64,000 nt of DNA from Amoebidium appalachense (GCA_963693365.1 CAVNZM010000011.1:4402001-4466000); one strand, 5' to 3'. Counted from the first letter of the stretch, positions 1-28,226 are shown. The notes: generated from the sequence alone by a model not told the origin. Numbers and translations: made by a program.

Positions 1-497
1 GGGGGGGGGGATGGACGGCGGGGACTTCAAAGGAGGCCCTGGGGACATTTTGGGGGGGGGGGGGGGGGGGGGGGGGGGAAGGGGGAGGGGGGAAGAAGGG
101 GGGGGGGAGGGGAGGGGGGGGGGGGGGGGGAGATTTGAGATAATCAGAAGTTGAGCAGCGTAGTTTGGATGAGGTGCACGTGGGGATAGGTGTAGAGATT
201 CGGGATAAAATGCGGAAGGGATGGTTAAAGGTCATGTGTAGAGAGAGAGATGTCGTGACTCTCTTGGCTGGTTTTTTGCATCCACTGTATTACTAACCCT
301 AATACCTCATTTGGTTAGCAGTTAGTCACATGATGATGGCCCGTAGCCCAAACAAACAAATATGCGCAGGTACTATCAAGGGTGAAACGTACACGGCAAT
401 TGGTTCGTCCACACGGATAGGGGGGGAGGGGGGGAGGGGGGGAGGGGGGAGGGGGAGAAGGAGGGGGAGGGGGAGGGCGAGGGGGAGGAGGGGAGGG

Positions 498-536
<39 letters not shown>

Positions 537-877
537 GGGGAGGGAGGGGGACGATCAGCTAGCTACGTACTGACGTGTAGGAAAAAAATGCAATGTGTCG
601 AAAGTGTGGAAATGACTCGAGGTGTCTGCACTGTTTGGTTTTTTTTTGTTTTTTTTTTGTTTTTGTTTTTTTTTTTTTGGGGGGGGGGGGGGGGGGTGAA
701 GGGGGGAGGGGTTCTAAGTTTCTTTTTTGGCAGAGGGGGTGGAGTGGGGGGGGGGGGGGGGGGGGGGGATGGGAAGGGCAGAGCGGGGGGAGCGGGGGGG
801 GGATAGGGAGATATGGGGGAATGAATGGATGGGGATAGGAAGGGAGGGGAAATGGGTGGGAGGAGGGGCGAGGGGCG

Positions 878-912
<35 letters not shown>

Positions 913-1596
913 GGGGGGTCTCCGAGGATAAGCAAGAGGTACTGTAAACAACTTAAGAAGAATCAGTATTAGAGACGCGGGGAGGTTGGGGGGGGGGAAG
1001 GGGGGGGAGGGCGGAGGAAGGGGGAGCAGTTGTGGTGGTGTGCGTGGTGTATGGGTGTGGGTGTGGGTGTGGGTGTGTGTGCTTGTCGCGTATGTGTCTG
1101 TGCTGGTGTGCTTTTTGTGTGTGCACACATACGATGTGGACATTTGCAATTGAGCGGCACATTCTGTGTACACCTCAATCTTGCCTGTAGTTACAGGGGC
1201 CTGAGAGTCACTGTGCACTGATTGGGTTTTCTGTCGGTTTCAAATATGAATTTTAATTCAAAAGAGGATTCGCGGGCTCTCAAACCTCAACTCAAATAGT
1301 ACTCTTTACATCAAATATTCCTTTGATGATGGCTACTATAAAACTTCAGCACAAACTTAAAAAAAAAGGGGGAAATGCAATAATTTAACATTAAAGATCA
1401 CAGCGCAGACTTCGCCAATACATTATAAATGTACAATACCGTGGCCACCTTTGTATGACCTGTATCTTTGATCTATTTACATTTAAGAAATCAAAAAACA
1501 GCCTAATTGCTCGGGTTCAAACCATTTGGAGGGGAAAAAATATACCAAAAAGAGAACATGATCATCAAGTTATACTACACATCTTAAAAAGAAAAT
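1..1596. other. low-complexity DNA and 3' flank of the transporter gene
   Basis: Positions 1-130, 420-560, 675-910 and 980-1080 are poly-G and G-rich runs with a (GT)n stretch at about 1040-1100. Islands between them (130-420, 560-640, 1100-1220) contain short open stretches, but I found no exon with both a pyrimidine-rich acceptor and a GT donor. 1220-1596 is ordinary A/T-rich sequence immediately 3' of the minus-strand transporter and is probably its 3' UTR and flank. No AATAAA was seen there. Confidence 0.5.
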
Positions 1597-3366
1597 CTAA
1601 TACAGCTCAGGCCGCAGATGCGCAGCAGTGATCCTCTTTGAATTGTGAGCCCTGTATGTCAGTGTGACCGTGATGGCGCTGCAAAGCACACACACGACAT
1701 TGAAAGCCATAGGTGCCCACACACTCACATCCACCAACACGTTCGAAAAAAGCGGTCCCAAACCGCCAAAAATCGCAAACGTAATGTTGTAGAAAAGGAA
1801 ACCCGTCACGCGTAGGTTCGTAGGGAACAATTCGGCCACCCAATACAACTGCACGCTGTTTCCCGCCAAATTCTTCAACACACCAATCAAAACCAACGAC
1901 ATATAGTTTGCAGCCGCATTGTCGAGCATCGCCGTCATGAACGACCACACGCCGGCCGTTGCGGGAACGGCGATTAGAAGAAGAACCATAACCACACGAC
2001 CAACACCATACATGTCCACCAGCGGGAAAATCAATATGGTACCAATAATCGACACAATGTTCATTACAACGGTCGCATTGTTTGCACCGTTCACCGTCGC
2101 CACGCCATACTCCTCGACGAACGTAAGACCCCAGGTCCCACCCACATAGGTGGTGCATGCGAAACCCGCCACGCCGAGCAACACCGCCAGACAGTTGAGT
2201 GGGTAGTAACGCATGACGTCCCACACCAACAAAAACCGTGCACGTGCACACTCCGCAGCCCTTCCTGCCCTTGACCGAGTTGTGTTGCTGCTGGGAGCAA
2301 TGCTTGCAACCTCGCCCGGAGCAGCATAATCAGTTCCATCTTTCTTGTTTGCGTTCCTTTCGGTGTCGTTGCTGGAAGCCGTGCCGATTTCCATCTCAAA
2401 CACGTGAGATTCGCGCACGCGTGAGCGAGCAATGATGGCGATAAGGCCCGGGATAGCAACAACGAGGTAAGGGATGCGCCAGCCCCACAGGTTCATCTGG
2501 TCGGTAGTGAGGGTGCTAGTGAGAATATCCACTATAGCAATGGCCAAAAGGGCGCCCAAATATGCACCAATGAGCATGATGCCGCCGCCTGCGCCGAGAA
2601 GCCGCTTGTCTTTCAGCTCGGCAAGTTGCACACTGCACGTTCCCACCTCGCCGCCAACGCAGAATCCCTGCAGGGCGCGCAGAATGATGAAAATAACAAG
2701 CCCCGCTGTCCCTGCGGCGTTACTGGACGAGTAGTATGTAGGCAGGCAACCAGGTAGAACAGTGGCTATTGTCATACCGATTATCGACAGAAGCATTGCG
2801 ATGCGGCGACCGTGGACGTCACCCAGCCAGCCAAAGAAAAGGGCACCAAGGGGGCGCATGATGAAGGAGAGAGCAAACACCAACCACGTGAGGTTGCTGT
2901 TTCCTTGGAAGAAGTTGATGTTCATCTCTGACGACAGATAGCCGTAAATGTTGAATTCGTACCACTCGAATATGTTGCCGATGATGATGTACCACTGTGC
3001 GAGCACAAGGAGCCATGTACCCTTTGCATACCCTTGCGGGAGAACTCCATATTGGGACACAGGGACGGGAACGGCGGCGCTCGCAAACGACTCATCAACG
3101 GATGGGGTTTTCTTTTTGTGTTCGTGTGCAACGACTTCTTGTGCCACGGTGTGTGCACCGAGAGGGATGGTTTCAAACGTAGTGTTGCCGTCGGCGTTTT
3201 GCTGGCCAGTGAGTGCAGCTGTGTTTTCGGAAGGGTGGGTGGCTCCGGTGGAGGGTGAAGAAGTGTTTGTGTGTGTTGGTGCAGAGCCGGGCGTGGTGGG
3301 TGATTGAGGTGGTGAAACTACGTGCGTAACAGGGACAGAGCTCACGCTCTCGGTATTACGGGCCAT
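1597..3366 (-). CDS. MFS transporter, metabolite:H+ symporter (MHS/ProP-like) family
   Basis: One uninterrupted 589-codon frame, ATG to TAG. Residues 1-110 are a Ser/Thr/Pro-rich, probably cytosolic extension. The transporter core follows with family hallmarks: NIFEWYEFNIYGYL (131-144), corresponding to the EWYDF-type first helix of MHS proteins; RPLGALFFGWLGDVHGRR (171-188), the loop 2-3 signature; RALQGFCVGGEVG (230-242), the helix-4 motif; and a WRIPY motif near 296-300. Many hydrophobic segments are consistent with 12 helices in the plasma or an organellar membrane. Known MHS members use the proton gradient to import compounds such as proline/betaine, citrate, ketoglutarate or shikimate; the substrate cannot be read here. 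The MHS family is mainly bacterial, so an intronless copy in an intron-rich neighbourhood is compatible with an old horizontal acquisition, although the long N-terminal tail looks eukaryotic. Confidence 0.9.
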   Translation of the reverse strand: MARNTESVSSVPVTHVVSPPQSPTTPGSAPTHTNTSSPSTGATHPSENTAALTGQQNADGNTTFETIPLGAHTVAQEVVAHEHKKKTPSVDESFASAAVPVPVSQYGVLPQGYAKGTWLLVLAQWYIIIGNIFEWYEFNIYGYLSSEMNINFFQGNSNLTWLVFALSFIMRPLGALFFGWLGDVHGRRIAMLLSIIGMTIATVLPGCLPTYYSSSNAAGTAGLVIFIILRALQGFCVGGEVGTCSVQLAELKDKRLLGAGGGIMLIGAYLGALLAIAIVDILTSTLTTDQMNLWGWRIPYLVVAIPGLIAIIARSRVRESHVFEMEIGTASSNDTERNANKKDGTDYAAPGEVASIAPSSNTTRSRAGRAAECARARFLLVWDVMRYYPLNCLAVLLGVAGFACTTYVGGTWGLTFVEEYGVATVNGANNATVVMNIVSIIGTILIFPLVDMYGVGRVVMVLLLIAVPATAGVWSFMTAMLDNAAANYMSLVLIGVLKNLAGNSVQLYWVAELFPTNLRVTGFLFYNITFAIFGGLGPLFSNVLVDVSVWAPMAFNVVCVLCSAITVTLTYRAHNSKRITAAHLRPELY

Positions 3367-3790
3367 CTTGGCACAAGTAAGTAAACCGAAATGTGTACTG
3401 CAAAAGTCACACGAGAATGATAATCGATTCTTACCACTAATTATGAAGTTCTGCTATGATAGTAGCAATGTGCAAGCGGCTGAATAACTTGTGGAAGGTA
3501 AACCAGCCAGTGTACGTATAGCACATGTGTGTGCGCTTACAAGCCACTGCGGAAGTTGTGATGAAAAAATGAACTTCGTGTTCTGGTTATACCGGTAGGA
3601 TGACGCACGATTAGCTTGGCTCACCAATAGCAATCAAGAAAGGTTTCTCGAATGTTGATTGGTTATAAGCTACACAACAAAAGCTTTGATTGGTGTTTCC
3701 GGCTTCTGGCGGGAAGTGAAAACGAACCAGAATAAAGAAGCTGACGTCATTAGATTTTCTTAAGCCAATACAAATGTTGTAACTGTTTTC
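3367..3790 (-). promoter_or_regulatory. upstream region of the MFS gene with CCAAT, CRE and E2F-like sites
   Basis: Sequence upstream of the transporter ATG holds CCAAT elements at 3624-3628 (+), 3658-3662 (-), 3689-3693 (-) and 3765-3769 (+), a palindromic TGACGTCA (CRE/ATF type) at 3742-3749, and GGCGGGAA (E2F type) at 3708-3715. The clustering within 150 bp is seen directly; the regulatory role is inferred from known motif families. Confidence 0.45.
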
Positions 3791-3889
3791 ATGTACATTC
3801 CTCGAAGATCACGGCGTCACGGAGATCGCCAGGCGGCAGTCCGGCTGGCACAACGGTCTGGAGAAGCAAGCTCGCGAGCTCTAGAGACT

Positions 3890-4500
3890 CAACATCATAA
3901 ATAAGTGTACAGTGCACGCCGCCTATGCAAGGTAGCTTTATGTAGCTGGTAATAGCTGTTATTAAATCGAAAACTCCAGTGTGTGGATGCCGGTAGCCCT
4001 GCGAAGCCGTGTTGGAGGCAAGGCTTGGACGCTTGCCAGTCACGGTGTCACAGCCATGGTCATACGCATCAAGTTGACAGTCATGAGCTGAGTCATGAGC
4101 TATCTATAGCACACAGATGTCCATGATTAGTGTGGCTAAGTAAGTGGTGACAGTGCTACTGTCTATGAAATCAATGGTCCCCGCTGTGCGCATGCTGCAC
4201 GAATGTAACACTCATGACGTCTACTACGCACACTTAATAATAGCTGATGGAGACTTGAAAACTCCTGTGTGTGGATGTCCGCACGCAGCCCTGCGAACTT
4301 CGCGAGGCCATGTTGCCTACACAACGGGTGGCAATAAATCGTCATACTTCGGAATGCGTTTGTGCTATTTAAAGCACATAGATGTCCGCAGGTACGGACA
4401 CACGTGTTTACAAATAAATGGTCCCCGCTGTGTGAATCGAACGCGCTAGACTGTATACGTAACGTGTGACGTTTACATATTGCACACTGGATATATTTGT
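3890..4500. repeat. decayed tandem duplication
   Basis: Two diverged direct copies occur, one at about 3896-4230 and one at about 4235-4500. Landmarks repeat in the same order: GAAAACTCC followed by GTGTGTGGATG at 3969 and 4257; an AGCACA(C/T)AGATGTCC box near 4109 and 4374; AATGGTCCCCGCTGTG at 4173 and 4417. The offset changes from 288 to 244 bp, so indels have accumulated. No coding signal. Confidence 0.5.
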
Positions 4501-4689
4501 GTGCGCATGCCCATCACATCACTCTTAATTCTAGAGTACACGTCACCATTTGAGTTTCTGTGACAAACAATATGGCATATGCACGGCATACAGTAAACAT
4601 GTCCACGGTATTGCGAGCAAGTGACGTATCGAAAACAGTCGAATACTTGGGGGGCGGGGCTCACCCTGAATTGTTCGTATTGGGACGGA

Positions 4690-4898
4690 TCCTGGAACAG
4701 TGGGGACCGCGCCACAGAGAGAGGGACGGGAGGGTGGAAGGGTTGGAGCTCGAGAGCTCGAGAGCTCGAAAGGGATCCGGGGAGAGAGGGCCGGGGAACT
4801 TAAGAGAGAACAAACGACTCACATGTAAGAGAGAGCTTGATAGAGAGCCAGAGAGAGATACGTAGAGCGAGAGCGAGAGAGAGAGAGAGAGAGAGCTC

Positions 4899-4929
<31 letters not shown>

Positions 4930-4930
4930 C

Positions 4931-4983
<53 letters not shown>

Positions 4984-5140
4984 GGGGGGGGGAGAAGGGG
5001 AAGAGGGAGAGAGTGAGAGAGAGCCCGAAAGAGAGTCGGAGAGAGAGAGCTCGAGAGAGAGAGAGGCTTTAAGGGATCCGAAGCCCGCCCGGCGCGCCGC
5101 GCGGGGAGGGGAGGGGGGGGGGAGGGGGGGATTCAACGTC
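4690..5140. repeat. (GA)n with GAGCTCGAG palindromes, poly-G and a GC-rich palindrome
   Basis: Purine-rich (GA)n tract interrupted several times by GAGCTCGAG, then a long G run at about 4954-4996, more (GA)n, and a GC-rich palindromic stretch around 5088-5106. No gene seen. Confidence 0.7.
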
Positions 5141-5387
5141 ACGGTCACGGTACCGGCCGTACGGCTCTAGGATATCTAGATCCGAGTCATGAAGACTGTG
5201 GACGTGCTAACGAGCACACTATTATGCGCATACTTCATTATTGTTGAGGTTCCGGGATGCCAGTCTAAAATTTATTGCAAGGTGCCCTTGATCATGAAGA
5301 TGTACGTCAAGTACGGTCTAAGTTGAATCAACCGGTGTATCCTAAGTTTATTACCGGCCGTGATGTGCATTAGAAATGGCTCATGGT

Positions 5388-5449
5388 CAAGGCCTCCTAG
5401 ATAAAAGATAGGTTTAAAAGATAGGTTTATCTACTATTAGGAGGCCTTG
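5388..5449. mobile_element. 62-bp hAT-like MITE with 12-bp perfect TIRs and 8-bp TSD
   Basis: The element begins CAAGGCCTCCTA (5388-5399) and ends with the exact reverse complement TAGGAGGCCTTG (5438-5449). It is flanked by a perfect direct repeat CTCATGGT at 5380-5387 and 5450-5457; the preceding G is also shared. An 8-bp TSD and a terminus beginning CA are hAT hallmarks. The interior is two copies of an AAAGATAGGTTTA unit and has no coding capacity. Confidence 0.75.
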
Positions 5450-5899
5450 CTCATGGTGTGCATGACATGTGCTTCCCTGTTCTTGAAAAATTTCACGGAG
5501 AGACATCACACGGTGGGCCCAAAGTAAAAGCAATCCCCCCCCCCCCCCCCCCCCCCCCCCCACACACACACACATACCACAAAAAAAAAAAAAAAAAAAA
5601 AAAAAAGAAAGAGTTGAAAAGACCCACACTGTCGTGGTTCTGTTTACCCACCCCGAATGTACGTGTGTGTGGACCGTCCGTGGTGCACAGATGATTCTGT
5701 ACATGTTCGGATAAAAACAGTACATGTTCGCGCCCGTTTGTGTGGCGCGGGTGTCCACATAATGGGCACTGCGACAATACATATCCTTTGTATAGCCCTC
5801 ACCATGCAATACTACATGAAGGCGGGCAACACGCAACACCAGTACTAAGATTCGGTTTTTGCATTCATACCTAGTTCCAAGAACGGCTCTATATAAACA

Positions 5900-15821
<9,922 letters not shown>

Positions 15822-16131
15822 GAGTCGAGTCCTCTTGTGAAGATAACTAGACAATGTTTCTCAAACCCAAGTAAAATCGTTTTTGGGGCTCTCGGATGTC
15901 CACCACACGGCGAAGTTTGGTTTCTCAATGAATAGAGAGATCTTCCTGTTTTCTGACGTGGAGTACTATTCTCACAGTATGATATATGACATGCAGATCT
16001 GGAAATATCGCATAACATCAAAATATGAAAGGAGAACTTATGATAACACCAAACAGGAGTCCGGTTCTAAAAGAAAACCAAGACTGCAGCTAGCTGACTC
16101 GAAAAGCTGTCGGTCCGATCGGGCTCGGCAG
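15822..16131 (-). promoter_or_regulatory. 5' flank of the CASTOR homologue
   Basis: A non-repetitive 310-bp stretch between the CASTOR start codon and the hAT-like element. I see no convincing TATA box; it presumably carries the CASTOR promoter, which the 1.9-kb element now separates from upstream DNA. Confidence 0.3.
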
Positions 16132-16304
16132 CAGTGTTGTACCGGACCTTTGCGACTACATCTCGACTTGACTAGTCAAGTTTTGGGACTTTCACGACTA
16201 CGACTACGACTGGAGTCGGGGTTGGGCCAGCGACTTGACTACGACTATGACTACGACTTTCAAATTATGCCTTCACTGGCAGCAGCTCGTCCCTTGCAAG
16301 GGAA

Positions 16305-16346
<42 letters not shown>

Positions 16347-16354
16347 CCATACCT

Positions 16355-16388
<34 letters not shown>

Positions 16389-16908
16389 GGAGGGGCAGGC
16401 AATTTTTGCACCAGGCAATTTTTGCAACAGGCAATTGGTGCCACTTTTGTGCTGAACTTTTTAATCGTAAGCATGTTGATAGGTGTGAGTTTTTATGTCG
16501 CGTTTTACCTCTTTCCCTACGGGTGTCTGCTACACTAGCTGGCAATGTGAACACTTTAGAATTTTTGTTGAATTCTGTTGGTCGTCACATTGAGTATTTA
16601 TTTGATTTTCACACAGTGTTCAGGTATCTCAGTATGCACTTGTTACTGGATAACTCGTGAAGTTTTTATTGTCTTCTCAGTATGCCGTGCATACTTGCAT
16701 ATCTTTCCGTCGAATAAATCCAGTCAAAAGAAAAAAAAATTTGCACTGACACCGGTACCATAATTCAGGGAATTTTTGCACCCCCCCCCCCCCCCCCCCC
16801 CCCCCCCCCATACACACACAGACACAAAAAAAAAAAAAAACATAAAAACAATCCCCTCTCAAGTCACCCAGACACGAGCATGCACACAATGCACACACAC
16901 ACACCGTG

Positions 16909-16946
<38 letters not shown>

Positions 16947-17654
16947 ACACGTGCACACACACATTTAGTATACACACACGTGCACACACACATATACACG
17001 TGCACACGTGCACACACATGAGCGTGCACACACACACATACTAGTAGACACAGACACTGTATAAACACACACACGCGCGCGCGTACACACACACACTGAC
17101 CAGACGGTCTGCATATGGTTACACACACACGCGCGCGCGCGCACGCACCGTGGCACACACACACACACACCCATACACACACATATGCACGTACACAGTC
17201 TAGCGTAACGCGCGCGCGCCCGCTCACACAGTGTCCACACACACACACACACACAAACACAAAACGCACACACACGCACACACACACACACGCACGCACA
17301 CACGCACACACGCACACACACACACACACACTTGTCACGTGCACAGTCTAACGTAATGCGCGCGCGTGCGGGTGCCACGGTGCACGCACACATGTGTACA
17401 CAGACACGCACACACACACACACACGCACACACACGCACGTACGCACACACACACACACACGCACGCACGCACGCACACACACACACACGCATGCACACC
17501 CACCCACACACACTTGTGACGTGAGGCTAACACAATGCGCGCGCGTGCGCGCGCGTGCGCGTGCGTGCGTGCACACACATACACACACAGACACACGCAC
17601 ACCCACACACGCACTAATCGTATTAGTACGTACCTGCACATTCTAGCGTAATGG

Positions 17655-17685
<31 letters not shown>

Positions 17686-17822
17686 CGTATTTGCGATGCA
17701 TATCACGCTATGTTATCATAATAATCCTTATCGCCAGCCCCGTTATAAGGGCCGCCCCCAAGACATATATGACACGGCGCTTGATCACGATTTCATTGCC
17801 CAACTGTGCACATCATCATGAG

Positions 17823-17853
<31 letters not shown>

Positions 17854-18051
17854 TTCCCCCCCTCCCTCCCCCCCCCCCCCCCCCGCCCCACACCCCCACC
17901 CCCACCGGGCCCCCCCTTGGCCCCCTCTCTCCCCCCCCCCCCCCCTCCCCCTCCCCCCAAAGTCGTGGGCCATAGTCGTAGCTGTCACCCACGACTTTGC
18001 CTCTTCGGCGACTACGACTAACGACTTTTTAGTCAAGTCGGTACATCCCTG
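16132..18051. mobile_element. non-autonomous hAT-like DNA transposon, 1920 bp
   Basis: Left end CAGTGTTGTACCGGAC (16132-). The right end read inward is CAGGGATGTACCGACT (from 18051), so the termini are imperfect inverted repeats with identical GTACCG cores. Both sides carry the 8-bp direct repeat CTCGGCAG (16124-16131 and 18052-18059), a typical hAT target-site duplication. Both subterminal regions are rich in GACTACGACT-type repeats. The interior is poly-G, poly-C, a CA/CG minisatellite and an A/T-rich segment with three direct copies of CAGG(C/G)AATTTTTGCA (near 16396, 16412 and 16767). No hAT transposase motif is visible. Confidence 0.75.
16880..17645. repeat. (CA)n minisatellite with alternating CG blocks inside the hAT-like element
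   Basis: (CA)n interrupted by blocks resembling CAGTCTAGCGTAACGCGCGC at about 17196, 17345, 17527 and 17640, giving units of roughly 150-180 bp. Long alternating purine-pyrimidine stretches (CGCGCGCG, CACACACA) favour Z-DNA. Confidence 0.7.
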
Positions 18052-18787
18052 CTCGGCAGTTTGGCGCCAAAATGCCATCGATAAGCCATATAGGGAAGTG
18101 ACCTCAAAAGATAAACCATAAATAGCAAAAATTTCTACTGCGTGATTGGCCTAAAATGCTGACTGGCCCAGTTAGTACTTAGTACTTCAAAACAAGTAAG
18201 TTAGTACTTCAAAACAAAGGAACACTACGGTAACCCCACGAGACTGTGTGAGGGCACGTGTAAGAGATGTGAGCTTTTTTCCCTGAGAGATCTTTCACGA
18301 CCGGATGTCTCAAAAGAAGCTCCTCCCTATAGGTGTAAAAATATCATGGGGTATAACAGTGTACTCAATCCCTTAGCATTTTAGTCTGTCGAGCCTGCCT
18401 GCATTGAGAGCGTTTGATCGTAGAAGAGAGATCTACCTTTTAGGGGTTTCGACTTCGCTACGTACTATATTGCTGTGTGTGGCCTGTTTTTCTTCTCACC
18501 GTTTTTGTCGAAACTTATGAAGGTGGTGTGCATTTACGTTCATCAAGAATGAGTTCGGTTTGATCCAAGTGAAGCCCTGCCTGGATCCGGCAAACTTTAA
18601 CGTTGCATTAGGTTCGACTCAGTGAGCTCGAAGTCGTTTCCCTCTCGGTTCTCTGAACTTTCCACGTCAAGTACTTCAAGGATTTTCTCCTTCTTCCCTT
18701 CTTTAACAAACTAGACTACCTTCTCCCTTTTCCATTTCCCGCATCACTGCTATAGGACTTTGTCATTCCCTGGGCCAAACCTTCAAA
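18052..18787 (+). promoter_or_regulatory. upstream region of TRIM-like gene A
   Basis: Directly after the hAT TSD is TTTGGCGCCAAA (18060-18071), a perfect E2F-type palindrome, then GATTGG (inverted CCAAT) at 18144-18149 and a short direct repeat GTTAGTACTTCAAAACAA near 18171-18220. The rest is ordinary unique sequence up to the start codon. Promoter function is inferred. Confidence 0.4.
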
Positions 18788-25318
<6,531 letters not shown>

Positions 25319-25370
25319 ATCTACAAATTGCTTGTTACGAACGATCACTTTTGTGTGTCGGCAATGTGTA

Positions 25371-25403
<33 letters not shown>

Positions 25404-25739
25404 ACAGTCCCCCTCCCCTCCCCCAACATACACATACACCGCATACACCCTCACACACCCTCACACACCGACACATAACACCACCACAACCACAATTACC
25501 ACCCCCTCGGCCTTCCCAGGTTCATCTTGAGATAGGTCGTACGGCGGAGGGCCTTTGGTATAGGGAGATCGCTCACATAAACTACTAAAAAGCACAGCAT
25601 TTGATAATTTACAACCAAAACAAAAACATAAACCCAAAAACCGTAACTCAATGTGTGTCTGGGCCCTAAATGGTGGGGCTGCAGCCCCCCCAACTCCAAA
25701 CTATAGGGGTCTGACGGCCCCTTTATGTCGCTCGGGGAT

Positions 25740-25958
25740 CGAACCGTTCCCCCCTGATTTTTACGTCATCAGATCGTGTTTTGTCCAATCAGGTGGGAGT
25801 GAGGGTCCGTTGTAAGAACCAAAGTGGTTCGTCTTGCTAGTCCAATGCTGTTCTTGCACATTGGGGGGAGGGGAGGGGGGGGGGGGGGGGGGGGGGGGAG
25901 GGGGGGGTGGACGAGTGGGTGGGTAGGGGATGGTGGTGATGGTGGTGGTGTGTATGTG

Positions 25959-25991
<33 letters not shown>

Positions 25992-26340
25992 GGGGCCGCC
26001 GCGGGGGGGCCTGGAGCGAACTTGCCACCAGCGACTATTACAGAGGGCTACGGCATTTTTTGATTGGTTGAGATCGCAACCGATTAAGTCCCAATCACTA
26101 TATATGGAAACTGTAAGAAGTTGACTTTGTGCAGGGGTCTTGGTGTCAACTTAGAGGAGACAGAACTGCAAAGTGATTGGACGATATTTCCACCTTTAGA
26201 TCGGCCATTTTTGATTGGCTGACAGCCCATAATCGGGTCGCGTGACACAAAACCACACTAAGTATAGTGCTAGATGACTCGGGGCTACAACTGCGGCTCC
26301 AGAAGATTTGGTAGTAGTTAAGAATTGCTATGGTCTTACA
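25740..26340. promoter_or_regulatory. CCAAT-box cluster
   Basis: CCAATC at 25785-25790 and 26091-26096; GATTGG (inverted) at 26062-26067, 26175-26180 and 26213-26218; a CRE-like TTACGTCA at 25761-25768. The sequence is otherwise unique and lacks homopolymers. It lies upstream of the plus-strand exons that begin at 26551. The cluster is seen; its role as a promoter is inferred. Confidence 0.4.
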
Positions 26341-26550
26341 CTATAGTTAGAAAACCATGTAAGTTGGATGTATAATCTGATGTGATCGGCTTGAATCGTT
26401 TTTTATGGCTCTGAAGAACCCCCCCCCCCCCCTCCCCCAATCCCCCCCCCCCCCTTCCCCCCCCCCACCCCCCGCCGCTGGCGCTGACAAATCCCCTTCC
26501 CCTCTCACGAAAGGATTATTTCTTTTACTTGCCCATACTATGGTGTGCAG

Positions 26551-26970
26551 CATAGGCGACGTGTGACGTTGCAGGTGTGTGTACGCGCGCAAATGTGTGG
26601 TGTGGGTGTACATGTGTGGTGTGTGTGTGCAATCATGGCGTGTATGTGCAAGTGTTGTGTATGTGTGGACGTAAATGTGGATTAAGCTAAATTTACGTGC
26701 ATGTGTGGTTGTAGATATACACGTGTGGTTTAGTAATATAGTAATTAGTTGATTATGTAGATATGTGGTGTGTATGTGTTTGCGTGGCGTGCATGACCAT
26801 GTTCGGTGTACATTGTTTATGTGTACATATGGAATGTACGTATGCATAGTGAGGTTGATGTGTGCATTGTGTAGTGTGCATGTACATGCGGAGTACAGTG
26901 TGTTTCTCATGACGACGGCAATCCAAAATATGGGGAAATTTCACATTGGACCCTACCTCTCCTCGTAACC

Positions 26971-27004
<34 letters not shown>

Positions 27005-27154
27005 ACGACCACATCCACCACCACCCACCCAAACTTACATGTCAGAACCTTGAGATAAAGAACGTGCTTACTCCAAATGGTTCATGTGCCCCTTCCGTTG
27101 CACCCCCCATTTGAACAAGTCAAAATTGAGAAGCAGCATAAACTTCCGTGCCCC

Positions 27155-27189
<35 letters not shown>

Positions 27190-27810
27190 ACCTCCCACCA
27201 CTCCTTCCATGAACTCTCCCCGTTTTCACCATCCCCCACTTCGGGGGCTTTGCCATACACATGCTGCCATTGTACGCAGGTAACTGGGACAGTCCCTCCG
27301 CCCTACCCCCCTGCCCGCATACCCCGCCCAAACCTCCACACTATTGGAAACCCCTCCCCTCCCCCCTCCCTCCCTCCGCACATACCCGTTTCCTTCCCGT
27401 CCTATGATTGTTTGCCGTTATCTTGAGTTTTTTGGTTCCAGCCTTCTGCGGGGACCTCTCAATTGAGTTGTGCGATAAACCCCCCCCCTCCCTCCCCGCC
27501 TTCCCTCCGCACAAAAAAAACGGAAGAAAAAAAAAAAGAAAAGAAAAAAATCATCTCCTCCTTTCCCCTCTGCCTATACAACATTGACCTTCATTTCGTT
27601 AAAAATCCAGAAAATCCTCCTCTTTCTCGCACACCCACAACCGTGGCATCCACCCCCCCCCCCCCCCCCCTTCCCCTTTGCACCCCTCATCCCCACCGCC
27701 ACAACCCCACACCTTGTGCCCCTCTCCCCCGTGCCTCCCCTCCATCGACTTCGCCACCCCACCCCTCCCCTCCCCCCCTGGGCCAGAACAAATTCTTTAA
27801 CCCCCTTCAG

Positions 27811-27858
<48 letters not shown>

Positions 27859-28163
27859 CATTGCAGTGAAACATGTACCACCCACACGTGGCTGAAGTAA
27901 CTGTGTATGGTACTAAGGCAAAGAGTGCGCGAACCGTGGGAAGAAGGGAGTGGTGGGTGGTGGGTGTAGTAGGTGGATATGGCATGTGGTTGGGTGGGTG
28001 GGTGGAGCGGGGAAGGGAGGAAGGGAAAGAAGGAGGGGGGAAAGGGGGAGGGGTAAGAAGTGTTATAGAGTACAAAGATCGCATTCATAACAGACGACAC
28101 AATGCAGAGTGCAAACCACACATGAAGAGCATGCATAAAACATACTTTGGGGGGAGAGCGGGG

Positions 28164-28226
<63 letters not shown>

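Noticed and set aside
4740-5190. Run of restriction-like sites (SacI, XhoI, BamHI, AscI, KpnI, EcoRV) resembling a cloning polylinker
   Set aside because: The sites are spread over 450 bp within (GA)n and GC-rich repeats, where GAGCTC and CTCGAG arise naturally, and no vector backbone is adjacent.
16273-16660. Possible transposase fragment inside the hAT-like element
   Set aside because: The open stretch near 16440-16660 shows no hAT dimerisation or DDE signature and begins in poly-G.
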